Assembly (NCBI GenBank): GCA_963971225.1
Contig: OZ020269.1
Coordinates: 1,798,001 to 1,862,000 of the forward strand
Length of the DNA: 64,000 nt
Direction: 5' to 3'
Source of the DNA: Melieria omissa
Taxonomy: Eukaryota; Arthropoda; Insecta; Diptera; Ulidiidae
Shown: piece by piece, positions 23,841-34,391 of the stretch
How the letters are laid out: each line of letters opens with the position of its first letter
Numbering within the stretch: the first letter of the stretch is position 1
The notes under the pieces: generated by a model
Told to the model about the DNA's origin: nothing
Database searches by the model: none
What the model saw: only the letters and a program-made list of their open reading frames with translations
Made by a program: the position numbers and the translations under genes

Positions 23841-23910
23841 AAGACGAATAAATAAGGTGGTAGCACTACGGAAAAAAAAATTCTATGGATTTTATTAGTT
23901 CTTTTGGTCT
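23841..23910 (+). mobile_element. Fragment of a P-type MITE terminus
   Basis: CCAAGACGAATAAATAAGG...GGTAGCACTACGG...ATTTTATTAGTTCTTTTGG aligns with the left 65 bp of the MITE at 30851-31082. The second terminus was not found, so this is a solo end or a truncated copy. Confidence 0.45.
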
Positions 23911-23970
23911 GTTTGTAAAATAGATGTTGTAAAAAGTACAAATGGCTACAATGAAAATAAACGGAACAAG

Positions 23971-25200
23971 TGCAGAATACCACACTCTCTTAAAAAAAAA
24001 TAATTTTTTCTTGGCCGGAAAGAGGGGCATTTTTATAGTCTAACAAACTTAAAATTTTGCTGCGGAAACAATTACAGAGGGCGTGGTCCGCCCCCAAAGT
24101 TTCAGTTATATATCCGAATTTCTCAATAAATAACCAACCGATCCTAACAATATAGGTGTCATATGAAAGGTATTTTTTCCCCCTTTCGATTGATGTATAA
24201 CATTAGATATGTTATATCTACCAACAATGAGTTATAAGCGAAAATTTGTTTTTTTACATAAATTAAAAAAAAAGTGATTTTTTTCTCGAAAAAATACGTT
24301 ATTAAGCTATTATAAGTTTGTTACCATATTAAAGCCTGTGAAATTCCCTTAACAGTGAAATATAATAATGCACAGTTTTATGTTTTTAAGTATTTTTTTT
24401 ACTTTTTTGTAACTTGACTCTTGGTCTTTTCTTGGCAATAAGATTTTCCCAGCTGGCCGGCCTTCGGCCGGGCGCTAAAAAATAACCCTCGTGGGAGTCA
24501 CCACCACATCAGGCAGCAGTTAGGTGTGCACAGTATTTTTTTGTTCAAATCCATAGTTTTCTTGGCATTAAGTTTTCCCCAGGTGGCCGGCCTTCGGCCG
24601 GGCGCTAAAAAAATAACCCTCATGGGAGTTACCACCACATGAGGCAACAGTAAGATGTGCACAGTATTTTTTGTTCAAATCCTTTCATTGCAGAATATCG
24701 CTCTTAAGCAAAACCTTCATAAGCGCCATATCAATACGGTAAACAGGTGCTTTTACCTCAACTTAAATTAAAATATAAAAGCGAAATAACATAGTTTTTG
24801 AATGTTTTATATTTCACTGTAAAGGGAATTTCACAGGCTTTAATATGGTAACAAACTTATAATAGCTTAATAACGTATTTTTTCGAGAAAAAAATCACTT
24901 TTTTTTAATTTATGTAAAAAAAACAAATTTTCGCTTATAACTCATTGTTGGTAGATATAACATATCTATTGTTATACATCAATCGAAAGGGGGAAAAAAT
25001 ACCTTTCATATGACACCTATATTGTTAGGATCGGTTGGTTATTTATTGAGAAATTCGGATATATAACTGAAACTTTGGGGGCGGACCACGCCCTCTGTGA
25101 ATGTTTCCGCAGCAAAATTTTAAGTTCGTTAGACTAAGAAAATACTCCTCGTTCCGATAAAAGGAAAAAATATTTTTTTAAGAGGGTGTGGTATTCTGCA
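23971..25200. mobile_element. Large foldback element (1230 bp)
   Basis: The left arm 23971 to about 24360 and the right arm about 24810 to 25200 are near-identical inverted repeats of about 390 bp. Both outer ends read TGCAGAATACCACAC. The 450-bp centre holds a tandem duplication. No target duplication is visible and nothing codes. Long arms with a unique centre fit foldback/MULE-like elements, but the superfamily is undecided. The complete arms could form an extended hairpin if transcribed. Confidence 0.75.
24431..24683 (+). repeat. Two-unit tandem repeat, period 130 bp
   Basis: Units at 24431-24560 and 24561-24683 share GGCCGGCCTTCGGCCGGGCG, TAACCCTC and TGTGCACAGTATTTTTT with about ten percent differences. 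The GGCCGGCCTTCGGCCGGGCG core is a strong GC hairpin within AT-rich surroundings, at the centre of the foldback. Confidence 0.85.
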
Positions 25201-25205
25201 TTTAA

Positions 25206-25615
25206 GCCAAATAAACATATGTGTAAAAATATTGGAACAACCAACCCGCATTAAGAAAGTGATAATAAGTGGAAAACTATTGCTACAATGTTGTGCTAAT
25301 TATCAAAGAACTCAGGGTATTCCCACGGGCAACCCGTTTGAACACTGGCGCCCATGCATTCCACGTCGAAACGATGTTCCATCGCACTACGCACTACAGA
25401 GAAAGTTCGTTTCTGGCCCGTACAGCGCGATTTTGGAATGGTCTCCCTGCAGATATTTTCCCCAGCACTTATGATCTTGATGGATTCAAGGCAAGAGTCC
25501 ATAATTTCTTCACCCAACATCCTTTCTCCCAACCTATATATCCTTCCGGAACCAGCGCAATGCCTCGCATTGATGGGGGTATCCCCTGCGCGTTGGCTCG
25601 TTTATAAAAAAAAAG
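25206..25615 (+). pseudogene. LINE reverse transcriptase C-terminal fragment
   Basis: The + frame around 25345-25480 reads FHVETMFHRTTHYRESSFLA, RTARFWNGLPADIFPSTYDL, then FKARVHNFF. This is the highly typical last segment of Jockey/I/R1-type ORF2 proteins (R-T-A-R-x-W-N-x-L-P). The frame ends at 25607 and is followed by an A-run, as expected for a 5'-truncated LINE insertion. Only this end survives. Confidence 0.7.
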
Positions 25616-25775
25616 TTTAATCAGTTCTGGTGCTGCAACTACCTATTGAATTTGCCTTGGCGATCGCTTTGTCAAATCAACCACCATTTCAAGTGCCCGA
25701 GTAAAGCCAAGCTGGCTTGCTGCGGAAAACAACAACATTGCGTGTTGTTGTCGAAATGAGAATAAAGCCCAAAAC

Positions 25776-26782
25776 CATGGTACAATAACAAGGTATGCCA
25801 AGTAGACGAATCTCCCTCTTTTTTCGTTTGTTTACATTTGGAAATGCTGTCAAACAGAGATACTGGAGTTGCGTGTACGCTAGAACTTGAGTACCTTTTT
25901 CCATGCATACCATACCTTTTGGAAATGTTCATGCTAAACAAACAAGAAATATGCACTAGCTGCCTTAGAGTGAAAAGGTACTAAATCCACTTTTTCAAAT
26001 TTTACAGGAAAGACAAAAAACTATGTAAAAATAATTTATATTTATGTTTATTCTTTGGACTTTCTTTGCTCTGGACTTTGTGCACTTTTCCACGAAGCAA
26101 GACTTTTTCTTTTCTCTCTTTTCATGCATGTTCCGCCGACTTATGAAGACATTTTATGCCGTTATTTTTAATTTGTGCTTTGGGAGTTTTTTCGCCTTGC
26201 TGTGATTCTGTGCTTTTCATTTCAAGAAGTGATTGAGTGTTGAACATTTTTAAATTCAAAATCATCCGTGTGAATTAATAATGCCGGGAAATTCGTGTGC
26301 GTTGTGCAGAAGCACGCACTAAGAGAAATGCTACTACAAAGTAGCAAAGATATTTGCGTACCTGAAAATGTAAAAAGCTTGTTTTCAAATGCAAAATTTT
26401 TTGCAGAATCAAATTTTTAAACAAAAAACTCAAAGAAAATGAACTTAAAAAAAAAACTTCTAATAAAAAAAAACTGTTGAAGACAATAACATAACTAATT
26501 TGTTTCTATTTTGCCGCAAGTAGCTGGTACTGGACATGTTATTTACGTCCAAAACTTATTTTTGGCAGAAATATGAGCATTTTTATACTTTTTGCAAAGA
26601 AAAAGATACCTATTAAAGTTTTTCTGTGTATTGTAAAAACTGTATGCTTTTCAGTATTTTCTGTGCAGCCCTGCGCACTACTCCCATTCATAAGCACCTC
26701 TAATTTTTGTCGTTTGACATTCACATCTCATAGTACATGAAGAGTACTCTCCCTATCTGGCATACCTTGTTATTGTACCATG
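25776..26782. mobile_element. P-superfamily MITE (1007 bp)
   Basis: Perfect 25-bp inverted termini begin CATGGTACAATAACAAGG (25776-25800 and 26758-26782). They are flanked by the exact 8-bp repeat CCCAAAAC (25768-25775 and 26783-26790). The termini align closely with the element at 48925-50867. The interior is AT-rich without a coding region. It is inserted in, or at the upstream edge of, the BEL/Pao protease relic. Confidence 0.85.
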
Positions 26783-26799
26783 CCCAAAACCAATGATAA

Positions 26800-27670
26800 C
26801 ATGATGCGAAACTGCACTGCACTGCACTGTACGGCACTGGTGTCTATTGAGCACGCAGGAAAGTTGTTTAAAGTTCGAGCGTTTATTGACCAAGCCTCTC
26901 AGCGTACCTTCATTTCCTCGGAGGTCCAGAAACGCCTCAAATCTCGGGCATGGGCGGTTAGATTGTGCAAAATGCCAATCATACATGCTTCTTGACTTTG
27001 GCAGTCCCCCAATCGAGCATGAAACTCCCCGTGCAAGCTATCGTCCACGAGCTTACGAAATTGCTCCCACCTTGTCACCATGCTAAATCTAACTGATTCA
27101 AACCCCTTCAAGACAGCGGAGATCGATATAGTGAGTGGCAGTGATCTCATCCCGGCAGGTCTCCCAAAAGGGTTCGCCAAAAACGGCCCACATTCACAGC
27201 AACTGACGGAAATTGCTTTTCCCCGCAGTTCCTCATTGCACCGCCTCCATCCCGGTTCCGAAAAGAGGTCAGTCGCCACTCCAGTGCGACTTGCTCTAAG
27301 CGCAAAATCCAAGATCTCCCTCTTGGGTGAACGGTTCCAGCAATTCTTCAATGCTGAGCCAAACGGTTATGCTCACACATTTCCAATCCCGGATCAAAGA
27401 GCTGTTGACTGCCAGCACCCTCTCGAAGAGCAAACCGACATTCTCGGTCGGATCTCCTGCTTCTCTCGAGCCCTACGAACGTACAAAATACTCCCTCATA
27501 ACCCTCTCGAAATTCTTTTCACTTTCCCTAAAAAAAATGGCAACTCGACCAGATTATATAACTTTATATTCTCCGGCTTTAGCTTAAGCGAACCCCGCAG
27601 CTTAGCCGATTTCCCATACTCACGATGCCAGCCTCAAAACGTGTATGTCCAATTAACTGACATCCACCTT
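26800..27670 (+). pseudogene. BEL/Pao-type protease and early pol relic
   Basis: The reading LVSIEHAGKLFKVRAFIDQA with SQRTFISSEVQKRLK is the BEL/Pao retropepsin block (DUF1758), in which the usual D-S-G-S is changed to D-Q-A-S. Further on, LTDSNPFKTAEIDIVSGSDL matches the later part of the same domain. Frames shift several times and stops intervene, so it is dead. Its relation to the gag relic at 2373-3690 is unknown. A sequence upstream of 25768 may be its continuation, now separated by the P-type element. Confidence 0.55.
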
Positions 27671-27675
27671 CTTTG

Positions 27676-27713
27676 CTGCTGCGATGGTTGTCTAGCGACC
27701 ATCGCAGCAGCTG
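27676..27713. repeat. Short perfect hairpin
   Basis: GCTGCTGCGATGGT and ACCATCGCAGCAGC form a 14-bp perfect stem around a 9-base loop. It has no T-run or other terminator feature; it may be a junction of an inverted duplication. Confidence 0.6.
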
Positions 27714-28070
27714 CCTTCGAGTTTGTCCCGCATGCCCGATAGAGATCCAAGCATCCGCAGCGGCTACCATCCTGCAAAGAGGTCATCGGCGCACCCCTAA
27801 GCGCACCCACAGCCAGCCAGCCGTGAGCCGTACCACCACCAGCCAGACGTCAGCCACATCAAGGCAACCCTCCCCCCGGCTACTTCATTAATTGCACTCT
27901 GCAATGGCGGCCGCGATGGCTAAATGAGTGCTGTGGTTGTTCAGTGATTTGTCGATCCCACCACTAATCCCTTCTTTTCCTTATCCTCTTGTACTGATGT
28001 TCCCCCTATTTATGCTCAACGGCTTAGGCCGTTGTTCTCGTTCAGTGTTTATTGTCTTTCTATTGTTACA
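27714..28070. other. GC-richer stretch, possibly LTR remnant
   Basis: No gene is recognised. The composition (CCACC/CAGCC-rich, then CTTATCCTCTTG...TTTATTGTC) resembles an LTR region, but no second copy of it is in the window. Confidence 0.3.
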
Positions 28071-28078
28071 CTTGATTC

Positions 28079-28779
28079 CAATGACTACATGACGCGAAAC
28101 TGAGAGGAGTCACGGTTGCTAATTCGGTCAAACCAGGCCCCAGAGTTGATTAGGGTTCGTACAGCAAATTCGCCATACAAAAGTCAGGGCAAGGGCTGCT
28201 GGTGCGTTCGAAGTTTATTTGCAAATGAAATAATTGTTTTTTTCCTCTCTCATTTTGTAGTACGTTTATAGGAAATTGATTGCAAAAAAAATGTTGTTGC
28301 TGAAAAACGTCATAAGTATGTTCCAACTAGTTTTAATATGATTTAACTTCAGTTTTTGCTGATTGCCCTCAAAGCCTTCACGTTTGAATTGCTTGTGTTG
28401 CAGCTCTGCGTTTGAAAAGAGTTCAACTTGCCATCACTGTTTCTTGCTGCACTAGAAACGGCAAACTCAATGAGACATGAACTGAATGAAAAAGCAACCG
28501 AATATCTGCTGACTTTACCGTCTGAAATCATTTATTTATGCTTTCTGTTGGTACGGGTAACAATCAAAATGACTTCGACCAGTAAAACAAGGTTTTTCGC
28601 AACGTTATTTTTACAGCAAATAAGAAAAGTTATCACTTTAAGATGCAAGCAATTGACTGGTAACCGGTGCTGTGCGAATGCTTGGGTAAAAAAAACCCGT
28701 ACACTATCGGACGATTGGAAAAAGCAAAAAATGGTCTGAAAATCATTTCCCCGCTCAGTTTCGCGTCACGTAGTCACTG
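28079..28779 (+). mobile_element. hAT-type MITE, copy 2 (701 bp)
   Basis: Inverted termini CA(A/G)TGACTAC(A/G)TGACGCG are followed by AAACTGAG at each end. They are flanked by the exact 8-bp repeat CTTGATTC (28071-28078 and 28780-28787). A terminus beginning CAGTG and an 8-bp duplication fit hAT. A 103-residue frame beginning MPSLFLAALETANS (28428-28739) is kept almost unchanged in the inverted copy at 21222-21937. It has no domain I recognise and is probably chance. Confidence 0.8.
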
Positions 28780-28787
28780 CTTGATTC

Positions 28788-29411
28788 GACACTCAACGAA
28801 TAAACCACCCAACACCCGAAAACCAATCCGCGTTTTATTTAACCCGCTCCGCGACGAATAGATTTCTACACCATGTGTGCAATGGATTTCCGAGGCTATA
28901 AGACAGCCTGCACACCGTGTGTGCAATAACAGTAATGCAATTATAAGTTATTCTGAGTAAACTAGTCGTCGAATTAACATTTTTTTCTGGAACTAATGAA
29001 ATCTGTAAAGTACAGGAAAACAAAATTTGGGATTAGTTTTACTGTGTACCAAAAAATCTAAAAATTATCTGAAGCCTTTCTTACATGTAAAATTTAAAGA
29101 AAATAAATTTCGCTCCTGGGGACCGTGTTCGAAAAAAATCGTCGTCTATAATGGGTTAAGTATTGATATAAAAATATCAAACAATTGAGTTGTATTTATT
29201 CTTGTAGAGTAGGCTAGTTATCTATGTATGCCTCCCTTGGAATCAATTGTCACCTTCCTTTATCCTTCCTTTCCGTCCTTTTTATAAAATAAATCATTAA
29301 TCAACTTGCCGTACACTACATTGGCGACGAGGATAAAACATTAAAAAGTTGTTTTTTTTTGTCGGAAGAAAACATTTTTTTTTTTAAATTTTTTGTTTCC
29401 TGCTAACAAAA
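28788..29411 (+). other. Likely 5' LTR and leader of a Mag-like gypsy element
   Basis: No coding sequence. The stretch ends TTGCCGTACACTACATTGGCGACGAGG at about 29305-29332, where TTGGCGACGAGG resembles the primer-binding region that follows the LTR in Mag-type gypsy elements. A TATAAAATAAA lies at about 29283. The LTR start could not be fixed and no 3' LTR is present. Confidence 0.35.
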
Positions 29412-29684
29412 ATGCCTGGAAATCATTCGGAAGGGGTTGCATCACCAATTGTACTGTCAATTCAGGAGTTCCGGCCAAACAGGGACAGCTGGAGAAATTG
29501 GAAAGAAGTCCTGGACGTATGGATTACTGCGTGATCTTTGCGATCCAGTTTTGCCCTCGGCGAAGAAGTATAGCGATTTATGTTATCTATTCGAACGCCA
29601 TTATGGCCAGCCAGTTATTATTTCGCGAGCGCCAAAAATTTGTCGATGCTGTGAAGACTGCTGAAGAATCGGTTACTACATGGT

Positions 29685-30820
29685 TAGTGATGGGAAAAAA
29701 ATGTATTAATCGATTAATGAACCATATTGTGACGATAAGACAGTCTGTCGCTGTGCAAAGCATCCCTGCCGCTTCGCGCCGTGCCATAATTCAATGTGGC
29801 AACGACGGCCGCGATAATAACTTTTAGTCCAATCTGGCAACGATGGTCGCGATCATCAGGGAAACTTTTACTCCACTCCGGAATGTGCGGGAACGATCTG
29901 CGCGATGGCCGGACAGAGTATAAAAGGTGGCCGGATGCGGCGCAGCGAGTCAGTCTGGTTTTGACAAGTGAAGTTGCCACACGGAGTGATTAAGCAAATA
30001 CTTAAGTGTACGAACAGTAAAGTGTAAACTGTGAATAATAAAGTGACTGTTGGTTTATTTTATTGTCTGCGTTTAAGAAACTGACTGTGTTTTATTTTCA
30101 AATTACACAATCCAGAGATACGTAACAGCCCACTAGACTTAGTATTCGTAACAATATGATTAATTGAAACAGAGCGATTATTAATTGCAATTAATCGAAA
30201 GAAATGGATATTAATCGAATAATTGAATGCTTTCCTTAATATTTTAATTTAACCGTCTAATTTTAAGTATGTTAAAATGTAAATTTTAAAGGGAAAAATA
30301 TATATTTTTGTATTTTATTTGTTCATTGCAGAGTTTAAAAATAATAGTTTTGACAGGCGGGAGATCGTGAACCTGTGTCTCTTTTCAGTGGCAGTTGCAC
30401 CTGCTTTTGAAAAGAGGGGCTCTGCTTGTACCGAAGTTTCTAAAAGATAACAGTACCGACGAGTTATTTATTAACTATATAAAGCTTGATGGCGTTGCGC
30501 TTTAGTTTCAAAACGGGAGCATTCAAAAAAATCTAGGCTCATCCTGAATTTGGGTTAGGTCGTTGTCTTTTTTGTGACGTTTGTGAGCCATCAACTTGTG
30601 GTGGGCCCATAAATCAAATTCAATATAGCATCAAAGTGTCCGTCTCAAGTTTTTATTTTGCGCGAAAAAAAAGGTAGTGATACGTTTTCTTTCGATTATT
30701 TTAGCATCTAATCGATTAACGTTTCGATTAATCGAAACCCACTTTTCGATACAATTAAATCGTGAATTGAAAGAAAAAAATCGATTATTGTGTATCAAAT
30801 GATTAATCGTCCCATCACTA
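29685..30820. mobile_element. hAT-type MITE holding a solo gypsy LTR
   Basis: Ends TAGTGATGGGA and TCCCATCACTA (29685-29695 and 30810-30820) are flanked by the exact 8-bp repeat TACATGGT (29677-29684 and 30821-30828). ATTAATCG/CGATTAAT words cluster near both ends, as in hAT subterminal arrays. Without the solo LTR at 29728-30153 the element is about 706 bp. It interrupts the Mag-like gag between VTTW-coding and FARIKK-coding sequence. Confidence 0.8.
29728..30153 (+). mobile_element. Solo LTR of the gypsy family present at 36 and 41-47 kb
   Basis: The 426 bp match the LTRs at 36005-36431 and 39265-39676 (TGTRACGAT start, AGTATAAAAGG promoter, ATTCGTAACA end). They are flanked on both sides by ATAT (29724-29727 and 30154-30157). 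A single LTR with an intact duplication is the product of LTR-LTR recombination after a full insertion. It lies inside the hAT element. Confidence 0.9.
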
Positions 30821-30850
30821 TACATGGTTTGCTCGGATAAAGAAAGTTGC

Positions 30851-31082
30851 CAAGGTATATTAATAAGGTGATGGCACTACGATTCCCATGTATTTTGTTA
30901 GTGCTTTTGGGCATCCTGCTTGTCAAATTCAAATCAAAAGACAAGCAACCCAAAAACAATTTTACCAATTTTTGACAATAGGGATGCCCATTCGCGAAAA
31001 GCCAAAAGAAAATCAAAAGAAAATCAGAAGAAAACAGTTTAAGCAGCTGTGTTGCTACCACTACCTTATTAAATGTGCCTTG
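30851..31082. mobile_element. P-superfamily MITE (232 bp)
   Basis: Inverted termini CAAGGTATATTAATAAGG and, at the other end, CAAGGCACATTTAATAAGG lead into GTRRTGG. They are flanked by the exact 8-bp repeat AAAGTTGC (30843-30850 and 31083-31090). The ends align with CATGGCACAATAAACAAGG of the element at 48925 with T to A in the fourth-last and fourth base, so the CATG has become CAAG. It interrupts the Mag-like gag; removing it and one duplication rejoins the reading frame. Confidence 0.75.
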
Positions 31083-32092
31083 AAAGTTGCAAAAGAATGT
31101 AAGTTCGGACAGCAACTTGACGCGTTCGTCCTTAATAAATTTGTAACGGGTCTCTATGGCAACATTTTTGAACGTCTTTGTGAAGAAGATGAATGCTTAA
31201 CGCTGGAAGATGCGGTAAGAAAGGCCATGATGACAGAAGCCAGAATTCTTAGACAATATGCTGACGCGGACGTTAACATGATTACAAGACGTAATCGCCA
31301 GCAAAACGAAAACTACAACAACAACAACGACGAATGCCACTACAACAACAATCAAAATACCTACAACAAAAATAATTACCACAACAATAAAAACAAGGAA
31401 AGGAATAACAACACGCAAAAGAAGAAATGCAGCCATTGCGGATGGAAGACGCACGAGAGCGATAAGTGCCGGAAGTACCTGTCACAAGTGCAGCAAAGTG
31501 GGACACCTGGCGAATATTTGCACCAGCAAAAACGTGAATTTAGTATCTGAATCAAATTTTGATATTGATGCTGTTTGTAAAAGTAATTCTAACGATTTTC
31601 ATACTATTACAGATTTTTCGGTCTACAGTGTTGCGACCAAGCAGGCGTCTCCTCCATTCACCATTACAGTTGAAATCAATAAAATTTCATTGGATTTCAT
31701 TTTGGATACTGGTGCAGGTTGTTCAATTGTGCCGAAAGCAACATTTGATAAATATTTTTATCGAAACAATTTGAAACCCTGTAAGGAGAAATTTTGTGCT
31801 TACAACGGTGCTGATATCGAAGTGTTGGGTGAGTTTTATCAAAGAATATGAAGTAATATAGACCGCGCATGTGGGCACAAAAGTGTTTTCGGCTGTTATG
31901 ATGCGAGCGGGAAGAGCGAAGTGTAGGCATTTGAGAATGTTAAGTTCATAACATTTTCTGTTAGATTTTCGTAGGACAACAGCAAAAAGCAATGTTATTG
32001 TTCGCAACGGCTTCACTCTTGTACATTGAAATGGTTGTGTTGCAGCGTAGTGTTCGCTCAATCATTTTTTGCATGTATGTTTCTTGATCTTG

Positions 32093-34018
32093 CCCTGTGG
32101 GATATCGGACTGGTCCAAGTCTAGTTTTTCAACTGGTCGCTTGACAGTCACATATCACCTCAGAATCGACTCATTTCCTTGGAGCAAACTCACCCTTTTA
32201 ACATGGCGGTGTCCTAGGCGAGGGTCAATTGTCCCCGTCTGCATCCATTTGCAACTAGTCCAAGGTTATTCCGAAGCAACCAGTTTTCAAACCAGTTGTA
32301 AAGCGAGTAGTTTGCGAACTAGTATATTCTGGATTAGATTTCTAACCACTCGATTTTTATGGAGAAAATAAAACTGAATTTTTTAATTAATTATTTTATT
32401 TTAAAAATATTTAAAATTAATAACAAAAATTCATCGCGAATAAAAAAAGTATTGGTGCACGTAAAGATGAACTTCGACTTGTTGACACACTTCAGTCGAA
32501 ACTGTTGGGGGTCTGACGCAGTTCAACATCCTGACTTCGCCTGCAATTAATACAAAAATTAATTATTTATTTATTTATTCATTTATTCGTCAATTAGTTT
32601 TTACACAAGTAGATTACTAGAACTAAATAAGTAATTATAAGTAATTATAAGCAAAAATGACTATGCAGCAGTGCAATTAATTTAGCCTTAAAACTATCCC
32701 TGCTTTCTGAGAATAGGTCCAACTGACGACCTAACTCATTTACGTGCCTTAAACAGCGGTTGAGCGGTTCATTCAAGAAGTAGTTAGTTCTGCAAAGGGG
32801 AATACGAAATGTATCCCATGATCTTAAGTCCCGCGAGGGGCAGTTGAAAATTATTAATTTTAGCAAAAAATGACAATTATTGTGGTACGTCACCAAGTCT
32901 CTAATAAACATTATAGCATAAAATTTCCTACGAGTTTCCAATGTTGGCAGTCCAAGTAAGAGGCACCTGCTTTTGTACTCGGGCACGCCACGCTAGTGCA
33001 GGCGATGAATGGCATACCTGGTAAAACGTTTCTGGATTCTTTCGATTCTTAAAGAATACCCAGAATAGAGAGGATCCCAAATTATACTGCAATATTCGAG
33101 GTTGGATCTAACAAAATTCACAGAATTCATTCGAGTTTCTAATTACAAACCCGAGCATAGACCTTGCTTTGGCAATCATAAAATCTATGTGCTTGGAGAA
33201 GCACATCTTGTGATTGAATATAACCCCCAGATCCTTTTTTTCGTAGATTCGGGAAAAAGTATCATTTCCAATTGAGTATTGATAATCGATTACGTCTAAA
33301 CGCCTGCTAAATGACATAAATGCTAAATGAGTTCGTCACACACCAAGCCTGCAACTTGGATAAATCATCCTGAAGTTTAACGCAGTCAGACAATGATTTC
33401 ACTGTACGAAATATTTTTAAGTCATCCGCACATTAAGCAGGACGACTCTAAGATGAAATCAGGGATGTCATTAACGAAGATCAGAAACAGAAGTGGTCCT
33501 AGGTGACTGCCTTGAGGCACTCCAGAGGTAACGTTTAAACCATCGGAACCTGTGTTGTTTATGCGGACAAACTGAAATTAATAAATAATTACATAAACAT
33601 AATTACATAAATTTATTAATACATACCATTCGACTGCTGCTGCAATTCGTTGCTTCACGCAACCACGCAAAATTCTAACTGAAATCATTCAAGACAAAAC
33701 GTGCAAATCGAGCGAACTTCGAGTCATAAAAACAGAAAGAAAGAAACATTTCTACGTTGTTGTTGTAACAAAAGCATCGCAAGATCAGCCGTAACAGAAT
33801 AATGTTGATTATTTCACCTCTGTTTCGTCTTTCGTTTCGTATTTTCATGTTTCTTCTCGCCTATGAACGCGCACGCAGAACGTGAACGATTAGACGCGAA
33901 CTCACCCACTTCTGCATCCGCTGACAGTCACTTGGACAACTAGTTGCCCAATTGACGACAAAAAACCAGTTGAAAGACCAATGAATTTTCGGAACTGGTT
34001 GTCTCAGGTCCGACAGGG
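32093..34018. mobile_element. Insertion with CCCTGT...ACAGGG ends (1.93 kb)
   Basis: Ends CCCTGTGGGATATCGG and, complemented, CCCTGTCGGACCTGAG are imperfect inverted repeats, with further AACTGG/CCAGTT words inward. Comparison with copy 1 of repeat R shows only TG duplicated at the target. The 2-bp duplication and imperfect ends leave the superfamily open. A LINE fragment lies within. Confidence 0.55.
32555..33560 (-). pseudogene. LINE reverse transcriptase relic, 5' truncated
   Basis: On the minus strand from about 33530: VPQGSHLGPLLFLIFVNDIP (the RT palm block). A degenerate replacement of YADD with a stop follows, then YEKKDLGVIFNHKM, YKSRCLLLGLPTLETRRK, and an end at 32645. The 3' end is marked by (AAAT)n, seen as TTTATTTATTTATT at 32562-32576. 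It differs from the LINE at 18.3-21.2 kb and is clearly decayed. Confidence 0.7.
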
Positions 34019-34391
34019 TGTTTGCCGAATCGCAAGCAAAGAGCAAACAACGCACCAAAGCATCGTCATCATCGTTTCAACGAAGATGACTCGGGATTCG
34101 CTAATGTTTCTGTTGTTGTCGATTATTGTGTGTATGCTTTTTTGTGTCGGCAGATTGTTTTTGCTGCCCAAATTGCTATCATATTTCTATCAATCGAATC
34201 TTTGTGGTGTATGGCTTTTTGATGGCCAACGCTTTGATTGATTTTAAAATTTGGTGGTTGATCCCAATTTAAAATGTTTACAAATATTTTTACGTGGCGA
34301 GTTCGAAATAAAAATATTTGTTTATCTTTTCACATGGTTGATTACAATTTTGATAATATGGGAAAACTACGAAAAAAAATTAACTGATGGC

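Larger units (their letters stand above)
29412..31840 (+). pseudogene. Mag-like Ty3/gypsy gag-protease relic, split by two insertions
   Basis: The gag begins at the ATG at 29412 (MPGNHSEGVASPIV, then FRPNRDSWRNWKEVL). It is frameshifted near 29530 and 29610, then cut at 29684 by a hAT element and at 30850 by a P-type MITE. Past both, the gag core resumes (CKFGQQLDAFVLNKF, LEDAVRKAMMTEARI). An Asn-rich linker and two zinc knuckles follow (CSHCGWKTHESDKC, and CHKCSKVGHLANIC one frame on), then a retropepsin with LDFILDTGAGCSIV. Similarity ends at about 31840, where repeat R begins, so reverse transcriptase and integrase are lost. The gag helices and knuckle spacing suggest the Mag/SURL group. 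Confidence 0.65.
31838..34380 (+). repeat. Repeat R, copy 2 (split by a 1.9 kb insertion)
   Basis: Positions 31838-32092 and 34019-34380 together match 4012-4552 plus 5168-5255. The break falls in GATCTTG/TGTTTGCC, which reads GATCTTGTTTGCC uninterrupted in copy 1. This copy lacks the P-type element at its GGCGAGTTCG site. Confidence 0.7.

Noticed and set aside
30851..31550. A single gag ORF starting inside the MITE
   Set aside because: The first 60 or so residues are MITE sequence read in frame by chance; true gag resumes after the duplication at 31083.
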